64,000 bases of DNA. It comes from Dehalobacter sp. 12DCB1 (GTDB lineage Bacteria; Bacillota; Desulfitobacteriia; Desulfitobacteriales; Syntrophobotulaceae). Shown one piece after another: positions 1-7,632 of the stretch (its first letter is position 1; every line of letters begins with the position of its first letter). Under the pieces are notes generated by a model. The model did no database searches, was not told the DNA's origin, and worked only from the letters and a program-made list of their open reading frames with translations. The stretch spans positions 43,535 to 107,534 of the forward strand of contig NZ_POSF01000015.1 of the NCBI RefSeq assembly GCF_004343605.1. Direction: 5' to 3'. Position numbers and translations under genes: made by a program.

Positions 1-52
1 AAGTAATCATAGCTAAGAGGAATCATCCATGAAGTAAAACGAGGGGATCCAC

Positions 53-1861
53 ATGTTAAATGATTGTGCGCTCAATTTTCTCGTAAAAGATTTTCAAGAG
101 AAAACAGCCGAACTGGCTCAAACCGCCATGGGTATCCTGAAAGCGGACACGGTGATCCGGGGCGGCCGGATCATCAATGTAAATACTTGTGAAATCGAAG
201 AAAACAAGGACATTGCGATCAAACACGGCCGGATTGTCCTGGTCGGTAATGCCGCGCCTGCTATCGGGGAACAGACGAAGATCATCGATGCCTCAGGCTA
301 TACGCTGGCACCCGGTTTTCTGGACGGACATCTGCATGTCGAGAGCAGCATGGTCACGCTGAGGGAATTCACCAGAGCTGTCCTGCCGCAGGGAACGACG
401 TGCATTGTTATGGACCCGCATGAGATTGCCAATGTCTTCGGTCTGGAAGGCGTTAAGATGATGGTCGAAGAAGGACAGGCCATGCCGCTTAAAGTATTTG
501 CAACAATGCCGTCCTGTGTACCTGCTGCTCCGGGTTTTGAAGATGCCGGAGCGATCATCGGCCCGGCTGAAATCGAAGAAGCCTTGCAGGACAGCAGGAT
601 CATCGGGCTCGGGGAAATGATGAATTATCCGAGAGTCATCTCTGGTGATGCGCAGGTTCATGCCGAATTAAAGGTAACGCTGAACGCCGGCAAGCCGGTT
701 ACCGGGCATTACGCTTCTGCTGATCTCGAACAAGGATTGCAGGCTTATGCAGCAGCCGGGATCCTGTCCTGCCATGAAAGTACGACCAGGGAGGATGCCC
801 TGGCCCGGATGCGTCTCGGTATGTATGCCAAACTGCGGGAAGGCTCAGCCTGGCAGGACGTTAAGGAAACCGTCCGGGCCATTACTGAAAACAAAGTAGA
901 TTCCCGGTATGCCGTGCTGGTGACGGACGATGTGCATCCGCATACCCTTTTGGCCAAAGGACACCTCAACCATGTGATCCGCCAGGCGATTCGCCAGGGT
1001 GTCAATCCGGTTACGGCGATTCAAATGGCAACCATTAATCCTGCTCAGTGTTTCGGGCTTGACCGGCATCTCGGGAGTATCTCGCCCGGCAGATGTGCAG
1101 ATATTGTTTTTCTGCGTGACCTCGCGGAAGTCACCGTGGAAAAGGTGATGATAGACGGGGAAATCATAGCAGAACAAGGACGGATGCTGGCTGAAATTTC
1201 ATCCGTCAGCTATCCAGAGAAGTTCCGCAGTTCCGTTCATCTGTCCAATAAACTGAAATCCGGAGACTTCATCATCAAAGCTCCGGAAGGAAGAACGACG
1301 GTCAGGGCACATGTCATCGAGATCAAAGAAGCCCAGACCGGAACCCTTCATCGCGTGATCGAGATGGGAACAGCGCAAGGACAGGTATGTCCTGACATTA
1401 CAGCCGATATTGCCAAAGTTATGGTCCTGGAAAGGCACGGCGGCCCAGGGAATTATGGCCTAGGATATGTAAAAGGTTTCCAGATGAAGAGCGGGGCAGT
1501 CGCATCAACAGTAGCTCATGACAGCCATAATCTGATTATTATCGGTGTAAACGACGAGGATATGGCGCTTGCCGGCAATACGGTGGCTGACCTTGGCGGC
1601 GGGATGGCCGCAGTGAGAGACGGGAAAGTGCTGGCCGTACTACCTCTACCGATTGCCGGCTTAATGTCGGATAGACCGGTCGAGGAAGTGGCCGGAATGG
1701 TGGCTCAGCTTGATGAAGCCTGGAAAGAGCTTGGATGTAATTTGGTCTCGCCATTTATGACCATGGCGCTCTTAAGTCTGCCTGTTATCCCGGAACTGCG
1801 CCTGACGAACCGTGGACTGATTGATTGTCTGAACTTTTCATTCCTGTCTTTGCTCGAATGA
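53..1861 (+). CDS. ade: Adenine deaminase
   Basis: Hydrolyses adenine to hypoxanthine and ammonia in purine salvage; cytoplasmic metalloenzyme of the amidohydrolase superfamily. The 602-residue product has the family's usual length. It shows the N-terminal beta-sandwich part, then GFLDGHLHVESS with the HxH metal ligands near residue 92, DPHEIANVFG, a GHYASAD segment, TDDVHPH, and the C-terminal region with VAHDSHNLI typical of Ade. The start is supported by GAGGGG 7 bases upstream of ATG. Only 52 bases precede the gene, so any purine riboswitch or promoter would lie outside the window. It converges with the EAL-HDOD gene 42 bases downstream. The family assignment is firm. Confidence 0.95.
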   Translation: MLNDCALNFLVKDFQEKTAELAQTAMGILKADTVIRGGRIINVNTCEIEENKDIAIKHGRIVLVGNAAPAIGEQTKIIDASGYTLAPGFLDGHLHVESSMVTLREFTRAVLPQGTTCIVMDPHEIANVFGLEGVKMMVEEGQAMPLKVFATMPSCVPAAPGFEDAGAIIGPAEIEEALQDSRIIGLGEMMNYPRVISGDAQVHAELKVTLNAGKPVTGHYASADLEQGLQAYAAAGILSCHESTTREDALARMRLGMYAKLREGSAWQDVKETVRAITENKVDSRYAVLVTDDVHPHTLLAKGHLNHVIRQAIRQGVNPVTAIQMATINPAQCFGLDRHLGSISPGRCADIVFLRDLAEVTVEKVMIDGEIIAEQGRMLAEISSVSYPEKFRSSVHLSNKLKSGDFIIKAPEGRTTVRAHVIEIKEAQTGTLHRVIEMGTAQGQVCPDITADIAKVMVLERHGGPGNYGLGYVKGFQMKSGAVASTVAHDSHNLIIIGVNDEDMALAGNTVADLGGGMAAVRDGKVLAVLPLPIAGLMSDRPVEEVAGMVAQLDEAWKELGCNLVSPFMTMALLSLPVIPELRLTNRGLIDCLNFSFLSLLE

Positions 1862-1903
1862 TACGCTCCAATGATACGACTTCACCCGATGAACATTTCA
1901 GTG

Positions 1904-3109
1904 TTAATAATCCAGGGATCTAGTCCATTTAATAGCTTCCACATATAAAAGCATAAAGCGTTTAATGCCGAGTTTATTGATCAGATTCTGATTTTCGACT
2001 TCGCTCCATTGCGCATTTTCAAAGTCAATGATGAAATTCAATAAGCGCCGTTGTTTATTATCCTGGCCGAGCAAGGCCAGTTTTACATGATCCGGTAGGG
2101 AAAGGCCATGGAGCACCTGCTCCATGCTTTTGTTCAGCAGAATGTCAATGGAAGAAAACATCCCGGTAAAAAAGAATTCAGAACTGCTCATTTTATCTCC
2201 CAGTTCTGAAGCTAAAAGTTCCATTAGTTTTCCTCGGATAAGTGACAATTTGATCAGTTCTGCATTCTCGATATTTTGCAGATCTTTCAGCATGATGATT
2301 GAGCTCCAACGGTACAGTTCTTTTAAGCCAAGGTGGGCAAGCGCCTGCGGGATAGAATTGATTTTATTTTTTGTCCCAAGATATATGGAGTTGGCAAGTT
2401 TAAAAATTTTATAGGTCAGGCCGAGATCACTTTGAACGATATTGCCAATTACCGCATAGCTCGGTTCAGGCATTTTGAGTTCCTGAATGATTTTCAATAT
2501 ATTGCTGTTCAAGGATACAATCTCTTTGGAATTAATGATCGAAGGTTTGCTGAAAAAATAACCCTGAAAATAATCATATCCCATTTCATAAGCGCGCTGA
2601 AATTCTTCCCGCGTTTCTATTTTTTCAGCGACAAACTTAACCTTTGTGTGAAATTTCTTGATAAGCTTACGCTGAAGTTCTTCATTTACAGCCGGGTACT
2701 CTATTTTAATGATGTCTGCTGTTTCGATTAACGGCAAGTAGCTTTGATCGAACACAAAATCGTCAAGTGCCACCAGATAACCCATCTCTCTGACCCGTTT
2801 ACAGGCTTCAACGGTTGACTGCGCTACCTTTTTCCGTTCAAGTATTTCCAGCACGACATTGTGATTCGGAAGCAGCGAGGGGATATCACTGTCAACAAGA
2901 TCCTTAGAGAAATTGATAAAAGCTTTAGCATCATCCGTTAAGTCCTGTATGCCAAAAACCAGAAAGGAGTTGTAGATCAATTCTGCTGTGGCCCGGTCAT
3001 CATCGATGCCGCTGAAGCTGTTGTCCTGGCCTTGTCTGTACAGCAGTTCATAGCCGTAGATATGCAAATTGCGGTCAAAAATAGGCTGTCTGGCAATAAA
3101 AACATCCAT
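1904..3109 (-). CDS. EAL-HDOD (YuxH-type) signalling protein
   Basis: The 401-residue protein has an N-terminal EAL-like domain (IFDRNLHIYGYELLYRQGQ, then LDDFVFDQSYLPLIETADIIKIEYP) and a C-terminal HDOD domain from about residue 200 (MPEPSYAVIGNIVQSD; KINSIPQALAHLGLKEL). The EAL signature reads EIL within VVLEILERK, so the cyclic-di-GMP phosphodiesterase residues look degenerate. Proteins of this architecture are usually regarded as regulatory or adaptor proteins rather than enzymes. The chosen ATG is 12 codons inside the longest frame because GGAGG lies 8 bases before it (MDVFIARQPIF), which matches family N-termini. Its partner is unknown; other motility and c-di-GMP genes (cheV, motAB, a GGDEF protein) are in the same 15 kb. 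Confidence 0.88.
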   Translation of the reverse strand: MDVFIARQPIFDRNLHIYGYELLYRQGQDNSFSGIDDDRATAELIYNSFLVFGIQDLTDDAKAFINFSKDLVDSDIPSLLPNHNVVLEILERKKVAQSTVEACKRVREMGYLVALDDFVFDQSYLPLIETADIIKIEYPAVNEELQRKLIKKFHTKVKFVAEKIETREEFQRAYEMGYDYFQGYFFSKPSIINSKEIVSLNSNILKIIQELKMPEPSYAVIGNIVQSDLGLTYKIFKLANSIYLGTKNKINSIPQALAHLGLKELYRWSSIIMLKDLQNIENAELIKLSLIRGKLMELLASELGDKMSSSEFFFTGMFSSIDILLNKSMEQVLHGLSLPDHVKLALLGQDNKQRRLLNFIIDFENAQWSEVENQNLINKLGIKRFMLLYVEAIKWTRSLDY

Positions 3110-3398
3110 TGATTTATCCTCCATAACAACGAAATACATTTCCACAATTGTCCAGCACTACCATTATATTTAAAAATTACGGATAAGTAAATTGCTTAAT
3201 GTATACAGAAAATGTCTTAATCAAGTGTATACTGCCGTAAAAGATGGTTGACACATTATTATTCCTTCTATATAATACATTTCGGAGTATTTTTACGGAT
3301 ATCAAGATTTCATTTACATCATTGTTTAATTGAATTCTGAAATATTGAAGTAACACTCCCTGAAGTATTGGAGCATGTGAGAAGGAGGTGTTTTTTTT

Positions 3399-3629
3399 AT
3401 GCGTTTTTGTCATGAACTCAAAAAATTGGCGAATGCTTTTGAAGCGGATCAATTTGTGGCCGTCAAAAAAGATGTACTCGTCGTCCTCGAAAATATATAT
3501 GGTGAAACCTCCAGAGAGTATAAAGTTGTCAAACAGACATCTTCTCCTGCAACCATTATCAAGGTTTTGAACCATATCGCTGAAAGATCAAATGATTTGT
3601 CCTTTCATGCGCTTGCTGCAAATATGTAA
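3399..3629 (+). CDS. Small hypothetical protein, 76 aa
   Basis: I do not recognise this family. The frame is preceded by GAAGGAGG with an 8-base T-rich spacer before ATG, a very strong ribosome binding site, which is the main reason to believe it. The product is soluble and predicted helical (MRFCHELKKLANAFEADQF; an ATIIKVLNHIAER segment), with no membrane segment and no Cys pair. It stands alone between the EAL-HDOD gene, which is transcribed away from it, and the repeat cluster at 3839-4246. A longer opposite-strand frame (3177-3575) overlaps it but lacks a ribosome binding site. Confidence 0.6.
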   Translation: MRFCHELKKLANAFEADQFVAVKKDVLVVLENIYGETSREYKVVKQTSSPATIIKVLNHIAERSNDLSFHALAANM

Positions 3630-3838
3630 TTTAAATCCATGGCGTGGACTACGGCCTCCTTTCTGCAAGGGGGTCGTATTTGTTTAGGTTGCTACTATGC
3701 ATTTAACGTTAATAAGGCACTTGGAAGAAAGGATAAAGGAATTGATTCCTGATCTGCAGAAATAATACTAAATAGAATAATAATAGTAGATCGATTCGTC
3801 AATCGCATTACTATTTTTAATACCATTTTGTTAGGGTT

Positions 3839-3995
3839 AGTCTATGGGGCACAATACCGCTTTCCGGCTGTTGCGCCATCCTTGGCGAGTCGCTCCTTGC
3901 CCTCCATGGCATCGCGACATTAGGCCATCCGTGGCCGTCAAAAAGCCGCGCTTCGCATCGTTCTCCGCTCACAGCGGAACTGTGCCCCACAGACT
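3839..3995 (+). repeat. Dispersed hairpin element, copy 1 (expanded)
   Basis: The outer arms AGTCT-A-TGGGGCACA (3839-3853) and TGTGCCCCA-C-AGACT (3981-3995) pair perfectly apart from one bulge; CCGCT and AGCGG continue the stem inward. The core carries CCGGCT paired with AGCCG, then the shared CGCTTCGCATC and CTCCGCT boxes. Unlike the other copies, the central hairpin is present three times in a row (GCGCCATCCTTGGCG, TGCCCTCCATGGCA and GGCCATCCGTGGCC), each with a YTCC-type loop. This makes it the longest copy at 157 bp. Confidence 0.85.
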
Positions 3996-4119
3996 GATTA
4001 TATGGTTATTTGAGCAAGTCTGCATGTCGGAATGCAAATCATTATTTATGTGGCTATTTTAAGAATATCAACTAATACTTGGATTCCAAAGTAATGCTAA
4101 CTAAAAAAACAACTTACTA

Positions 4120-4246
4120 ACTCCAGACTAAGTCAACGAAATGGATGGACAGCGTCAAGCGGAGCATGGATTGCGAAGCACGGGATTTTGTGTCAGAATG
4201 ACACAACGACCGAAAGCGGCCATCCATTGCGTTGACGAGCCCGAGT
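4120..4246 (-). repeat. Dispersed hairpin element, copy 2
   Basis: Reverse orientation. GTCAACG and ATGGATGG on the left pair with CCATCCAT and CGTTGAC on the right, with 2-base internal mismatches. The core (complement CCGCTTTCGGTCG, TTGTGTCATTCTGACACAA, GCTTCGCA, GCTCCGCTTG) is the most diverged of the full-length copies. The flanks ACTCCAGACTAAGTC and GACGAGCCCGAG resemble those of the copy at 54403-54527, suggesting a subfamily. Confidence 0.8.
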
Positions 4247-4308
4247 AAATCTAAAAAATTTATAATATTCCATTTATACATACTCCTGATAAAGAAAGAG
4301 ATGACCGT

Positions 4309-5754
4309 ATGCACCAGGTTTCTTTTGACCACTATCCGTTAAGTCCGGAAATATTAAAAGCCCTTCAGCTGCTGAACTATGACAAGCCTACGAACGTCCA
4401 GAAACAGGTCATCCCATTGTTTCTGGCCCAAAAAGATGTGATTGTTAAATCTCAGACCGGCAGCGGCAAGACGGCTGCTTTTGCTATTCCGCTTTGCCAG
4501 CTGGTGGATTGGGAAGAAAACAAGCCTCAGGCCCTGATCATCACGCCAACGAGAGAACTGGCCATCCAGGTCAAAGAAGATATGTTTCATATCGGCCGTT
4601 TTAAAAGACTGAAAATTGCTGCAGTATACGGCAAATCTCCTTTCTATTATCAGGAGAAAGAGCTAAAGCAGAAAACACATATTGTGGTGGGAACGCCTGG
4701 CCGGCTGATCGATCATCTTCAGAAAGGAACGCTGGATACTTCTTGTATCAAATACCTGGTTATTGACGAAGCGGATGAGCTGATGAATATGGGTTTTCTG
4801 GAACAGACAGAAACCATCCTTCGCAGCTTACCTGCCAACCGCGTAACGGCCCTGCTGTCTGCCACGATGCCTCTTGATGTCAGAACACTCTGTATTCACT
4901 ATTTGCACGATCCAGACTACGTCGAAACGCAAGAGGAAACATCCGCCGTGGAAAGAATATCCCAGGAAAGATACCTCATTGCCCGACAGGATAAAATAAA
5001 GCTGCTTAAAGATCTTTCAGTTACGGAGAACCCCGATAGCTGCCTGATTTTCTGCAATACCAAATATCAGGTGGATGAAGTCTATGCGGAATTGAAATTG
5101 CTCGATTATCCTTGCGCCAAAATTCATGGCGGTATGGAACAAGGACACCGCCTGAGTGTCATGGATGATTTTAAACAGGGTTATTTTCGATACCTGATTG
5201 CAACAGATGTGGCAGCCCGGGGAATTGACATCGAAGATATTTCCCTTGTCATCAACTTTGATCTGCCGCAGGAAAAGGAAAGCTATGTCCACCGGATTGG
5301 CAGAACAGGGCGTCTGAATAAAAACGGCAAGGCTATCTCCTTTATAACTGAAGACGATGACAAGTACCTGCAGGATATACAGAAATATATCGGACGAGAG
5401 ATCCCGCTGAAACAAAGACCGTCTCAGGATACTGTCCGGAATGCCGAAGCCGCCTTTCATAAGAAAATAACCGTTGTGCCGGATAATAAAGCCATGAAAG
5501 GCACCCGGATCAACTTGGAAATCATGAAGCTTCAGATCAATGCCGGAAAGAAATCTAAGATGCGGCCGGCGGATATTGTCGGTACACTGACGAACATTCC
5601 GGGTATGACAGCGGCTGATATCGGGATTATCAATATCCAGGATGAATTGAGTTATGTGGAAATCCTGAACCTTAAAGGGACACTTGTCCTTGAAGCCTTG
5701 CAAACAACACCGCTTAAAGGTAAACTTCGGAAAGTAAGAAAAGTGAACCATTAA
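4309..5754 (+). CDS. dbpA: DEAD-box ATP-dependent RNA helicase, DbpA/YxiN type
   Basis: An RNA helicase expected to act on 23S rRNA during 50S subunit assembly. The 481-residue protein has the whole helicase core: a Q-motif region (FDHYPLSPEILKAL ... PTNVQKQVIP), SQTGSGKT near residue 48, PTRELA, VIDEADEL, LSATMP, IFCNTK and YVHRIGRTGR. From about residue 400 it carries the C-terminal RNA-binding domain of DbpA/YxiN (TRINLEIMKLQINAGKKSKMRPADIVGTL split over two beta-alpha units), which in that family recognises hairpin 92 of 23S rRNA. The start has AGAGATGACC before ATG. It is monocistronic, downstream of two repeat elements. Confidence 0.92.
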   Translation: MHQVSFDHYPLSPEILKALQLLNYDKPTNVQKQVIPLFLAQKDVIVKSQTGSGKTAAFAIPLCQLVDWEENKPQALIITPTRELAIQVKEDMFHIGRFKRLKIAAVYGKSPFYYQEKELKQKTHIVVGTPGRLIDHLQKGTLDTSCIKYLVIDEADELMNMGFLEQTETILRSLPANRVTALLSATMPLDVRTLCIHYLHDPDYVETQEETSAVERISQERYLIARQDKIKLLKDLSVTENPDSCLIFCNTKYQVDEVYAELKLLDYPCAKIHGGMEQGHRLSVMDDFKQGYFRYLIATDVAARGIDIEDISLVINFDLPQEKESYVHRIGRTGRLNKNGKAISFITEDDDKYLQDIQKYIGREIPLKQRPSQDTVRNAEAAFHKKITVVPDNKAMKGTRINLEIMKLQINAGKKSKMRPADIVGTLTNIPGMTAADIGIINIQDELSYVEILNLKGTLVLEALQTTPLKGKLRKVRKVNH

Positions 5755-5903
5755 ATGCTCAAATGTCACAATAAAACTGCATTTATTGAAATAAAATGAA
5801 TATTTAATTAGACAACACGAATCCTGAAGGATTTTGAAACTTCTTTAGCGAAAAATACTAGATATACACACTCAGGGAACAGGAAAGAGGAGAGAGGTAG
5901 ACG

Positions 5904-6809
5904 ATGCAGGATGATAAAGGAATTTTGCTGGAATCCGGGACCAATGAGTTTGAAATTATTGAATTTACCGTAGACGGGAAATTCTATGGGATTAACGTCG
6001 CCAAAGTAAGGGAAATTATCAACAATGTGAAGGTGACACACCTGGTTGGTTCACATCCATATATTGAGGGACTATTTACTTTACGGGATAAGATTATTCC
6101 GGTTGTCGATTTGACGAAATGCATTACCGGTGTTAAGCAGGCTACAGATAACCAGCAGATCATTGTATGTGAAATCAATGGTGAAATGATCAGCTTCAAA
6201 GTCGATGAAGTCACGAGGATTTACCGCGTATCCTGGACTCAGATGGAACCTTTGTCGGATATTGCCGGTTCGGACTTTGCTGTCGGTATCGTTAAGCTGG
6301 AAGAAAAAATCATTGTTCTAATCGATTTTGAAAAGATTATTTCTGAGATTGATCCGACCATGAACAAAAAGTTATCAACGATACCCGCGGTAACTGAAGA
6401 AATGGACGACCTCAGAAAAACAAAAACGATATTAATCGCAGAAGATTCCCGCATTCTTAGGGAACTACTAATTAGAACACTTAGCGCTGCAGGTTATCAC
6501 GTGATTTCCAACGATAATGGTCTGGAAGCATGGGATAACCTGAACAAAATGACTGCTGACGGCAGTTTGATCGAAGATAAAGTGCAGCTGGTCATTACAG
6601 ACATTGAAATGCCCCAAATGGATGGTCATCACCTGACCAAAAAAATTAAAGAGCATGACAAGCTTAAAGAGCTGCCCGTTGTTATCTTCTCCTCGATGAT
6701 CAGTGAAGAGCTGAGAAGGAAAGGGCAGGCGCTCGGTGCCTGTGCCCAAATCACAAAGCCAGAAATCGAACAGTTAATTGAAATTGTTGATAAAAGGTTG
6801 CTTTCTTAA
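5904..6809 (+). CDS. cheV: Chemotaxis protein CheV (CheW-receiver fusion)
   Basis: Couples chemoreceptors to CheA and contributes to adaptation. The 301-residue protein has a CheW-like domain at about residues 12-155 (FTVDGKFYGINVAKVREII; LFTLRDKIIPVVDL) and a receiver domain at about 172-300. The receiver has the acidic pair AED, the phospho-acceptor Asp in VITDIEMPQMDG and the conserved Lys in ITKPE, so it should be phosphorylatable. AGAGGTAGACG precedes ATG. It stands apart from other chemotaxis genes and ends in a strong hairpin shared with the convergent GerW-like gene. Confidence 0.95.
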   Translation: MQDDKGILLESGTNEFEIIEFTVDGKFYGINVAKVREIINNVKVTHLVGSHPYIEGLFTLRDKIIPVVDLTKCITGVKQATDNQQIIVCEINGEMISFKVDEVTRIYRVSWTQMEPLSDIAGSDFAVGIVKLEEKIIVLIDFEKIISEIDPTMNKKLSTIPAVTEEMDDLRKTKTILIAEDSRILRELLIRTLSAAGYHVISNDNGLEAWDNLNKMTADGSLIEDKVQLVITDIEMPQMDGHHLTKKIKEHDKLKELPVVIFSSMISEELRRKGQALGACAQITKPEIEQLIEIVDKRLLS

Positions 6810-6872
6810 TAACAAAAGATGCATGTCTACGGAATGATTATATTCCATTATAGAATGAACACGCATGATTTA

Positions 6873-6932
6873 AATTTTTAGTGGTGCTTCCTGCGGAACT
6901 TTTTTATTCGTCGGGAAGCACCACTAAAAATT
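6873..6932. terminator. Bidirectional intrinsic terminator between cheV and gerW-like gene
   Basis: AATTTTTAGTGGTGCTTCC (6873-6891) pairs with GGAAGCACCACTAAAAATT (6914-6932). The T and A tracts flank the stem on both strands, so it can terminate both convergent genes. The 22-base loop is T-rich. Confidence 0.85.
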
Positions 6933-6943
6933 AGACATATGAT

Positions 6944-7309
6944 TTATTTTTCACTGCATTTTGGATCTTTAACTTTATCCACGATCTCGGGAACCATATC
7001 AATTAATTTTTCGAGCCCTCCTGATTTTTCAATCGGCAGCAATTCAACCTGATCACCTTTGATAACCAGAACTGCTGTTGGCGAAATACGGCCGCCGCTA
7101 CAGGCACCGCCACCCGAACCCTGGTTGTTTTTCTGTTCAATGCCGCTTCCGCCGCTCGTACCCAAGCCGAATGTAAACTCAATAAATGGAACAAGAATGA
7201 TTTCTCCGACCTGCATAGGTTCGCCGACGACGGTCTTGGTTTTCAGAAAGCTTTCCAGTTTTTCAAAGACGTTGGTGATATTTTCGCCAATGTTAAAACG
7301 GCCCGACAT
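6944..7309 (-). CDS. gerW: GerW/YtfJ-family spore protein
   Basis: The 121-residue protein matches the YtfJ (GerW) family, small spore proteins needed in Bacillus for germination responses. Visible family features are an N-terminal helix (NIGENITNVFEKLESFLKTKTVVGEP), the segment GEIILVPFIEFTFGLG, a Gly-rich insert (GTSGGSGIEQ; GSGGGACSGGRI) and the ending TAVLVIKGDQVELLPI. AAAGGAGG lies 9 bases before ATG. It is single-copy and converges with cheV. The family is clear; the germination role is inferred from Bacillus. Confidence 0.88.
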   Translation of the reverse strand: MSGRFNIGENITNVFEKLESFLKTKTVVGEPMQVGEIILVPFIEFTFGLGTSGGSGIEQKNNQGSGGGACSGGRISPTAVLVIKGDQVELLPIEKSGGLEKLIDMVPEIVDKVKDPKCSEK

Positions 7310-7632
7310 AGGGGGATCCTCCTTTAAAATTTGATTTTTGATCTTCTTTCTTAGAGTCTGGCCGTTCCTAGAATTTTTTAGTCAGACCCAGAATCATCAG
7401 CGTCGGTTTCAGTCTTGCATTTAGGATATTGAACAAATTCCATCCCGATTCCGCCAAAGAGCCAGGAAACGGACTCCTTCATTTTTTAGCCCAAAGTACC
7501 AGTTAGTTTTATGCTATACTGAGTATTGTGGAAAATTAAACTAAAATTTATTTCAGTGTTACATGCATTTTAGATGGTACTAGGTATCTGTAAGATTCAC
7601 ATGGAAACAAAATTATACGGAAAGAAGATCTT
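7310..7632. other. Intergenic promoter region between gerW-like gene and topB
   Basis: No supportable gene. The region lies between divergent genes. An extended -10 element, TGCTATACT (TATACT at 7515-7520), faces topB about 110 bases upstream of its start, without a good -35. The rest is unremarkable AT-rich sequence. Confidence 0.4.

Larger units (their letters stand above)
3630..4308. other. Gene-free stretch holding two repeat elements
   Basis: No convincing coding frame lies between the small gene and the helicase. The stretch holds two copies of the dispersed hairpin element in opposite orientation (3839-3995 and 4120-4246), separated by about 125 AT-rich bases. At 3650-3680 GACTACGGCCTCCTTTCTGC and GGGGGTCGTATTTGT could form a weak terminator-like hairpin behind the small gene. 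Confidence 0.6.

Noticed and set aside
3177..3575. 132-residue minus-strand frame
   Set aside because: No ribosome binding site, and it lies opposite a short gene with an excellent one.
3844..4062. 72-residue plus-strand frame inside repeat copy 1
   Set aside because: The frame is made by the GC-rich hairpin element; no ribosome binding site and no counterpart in other copies.
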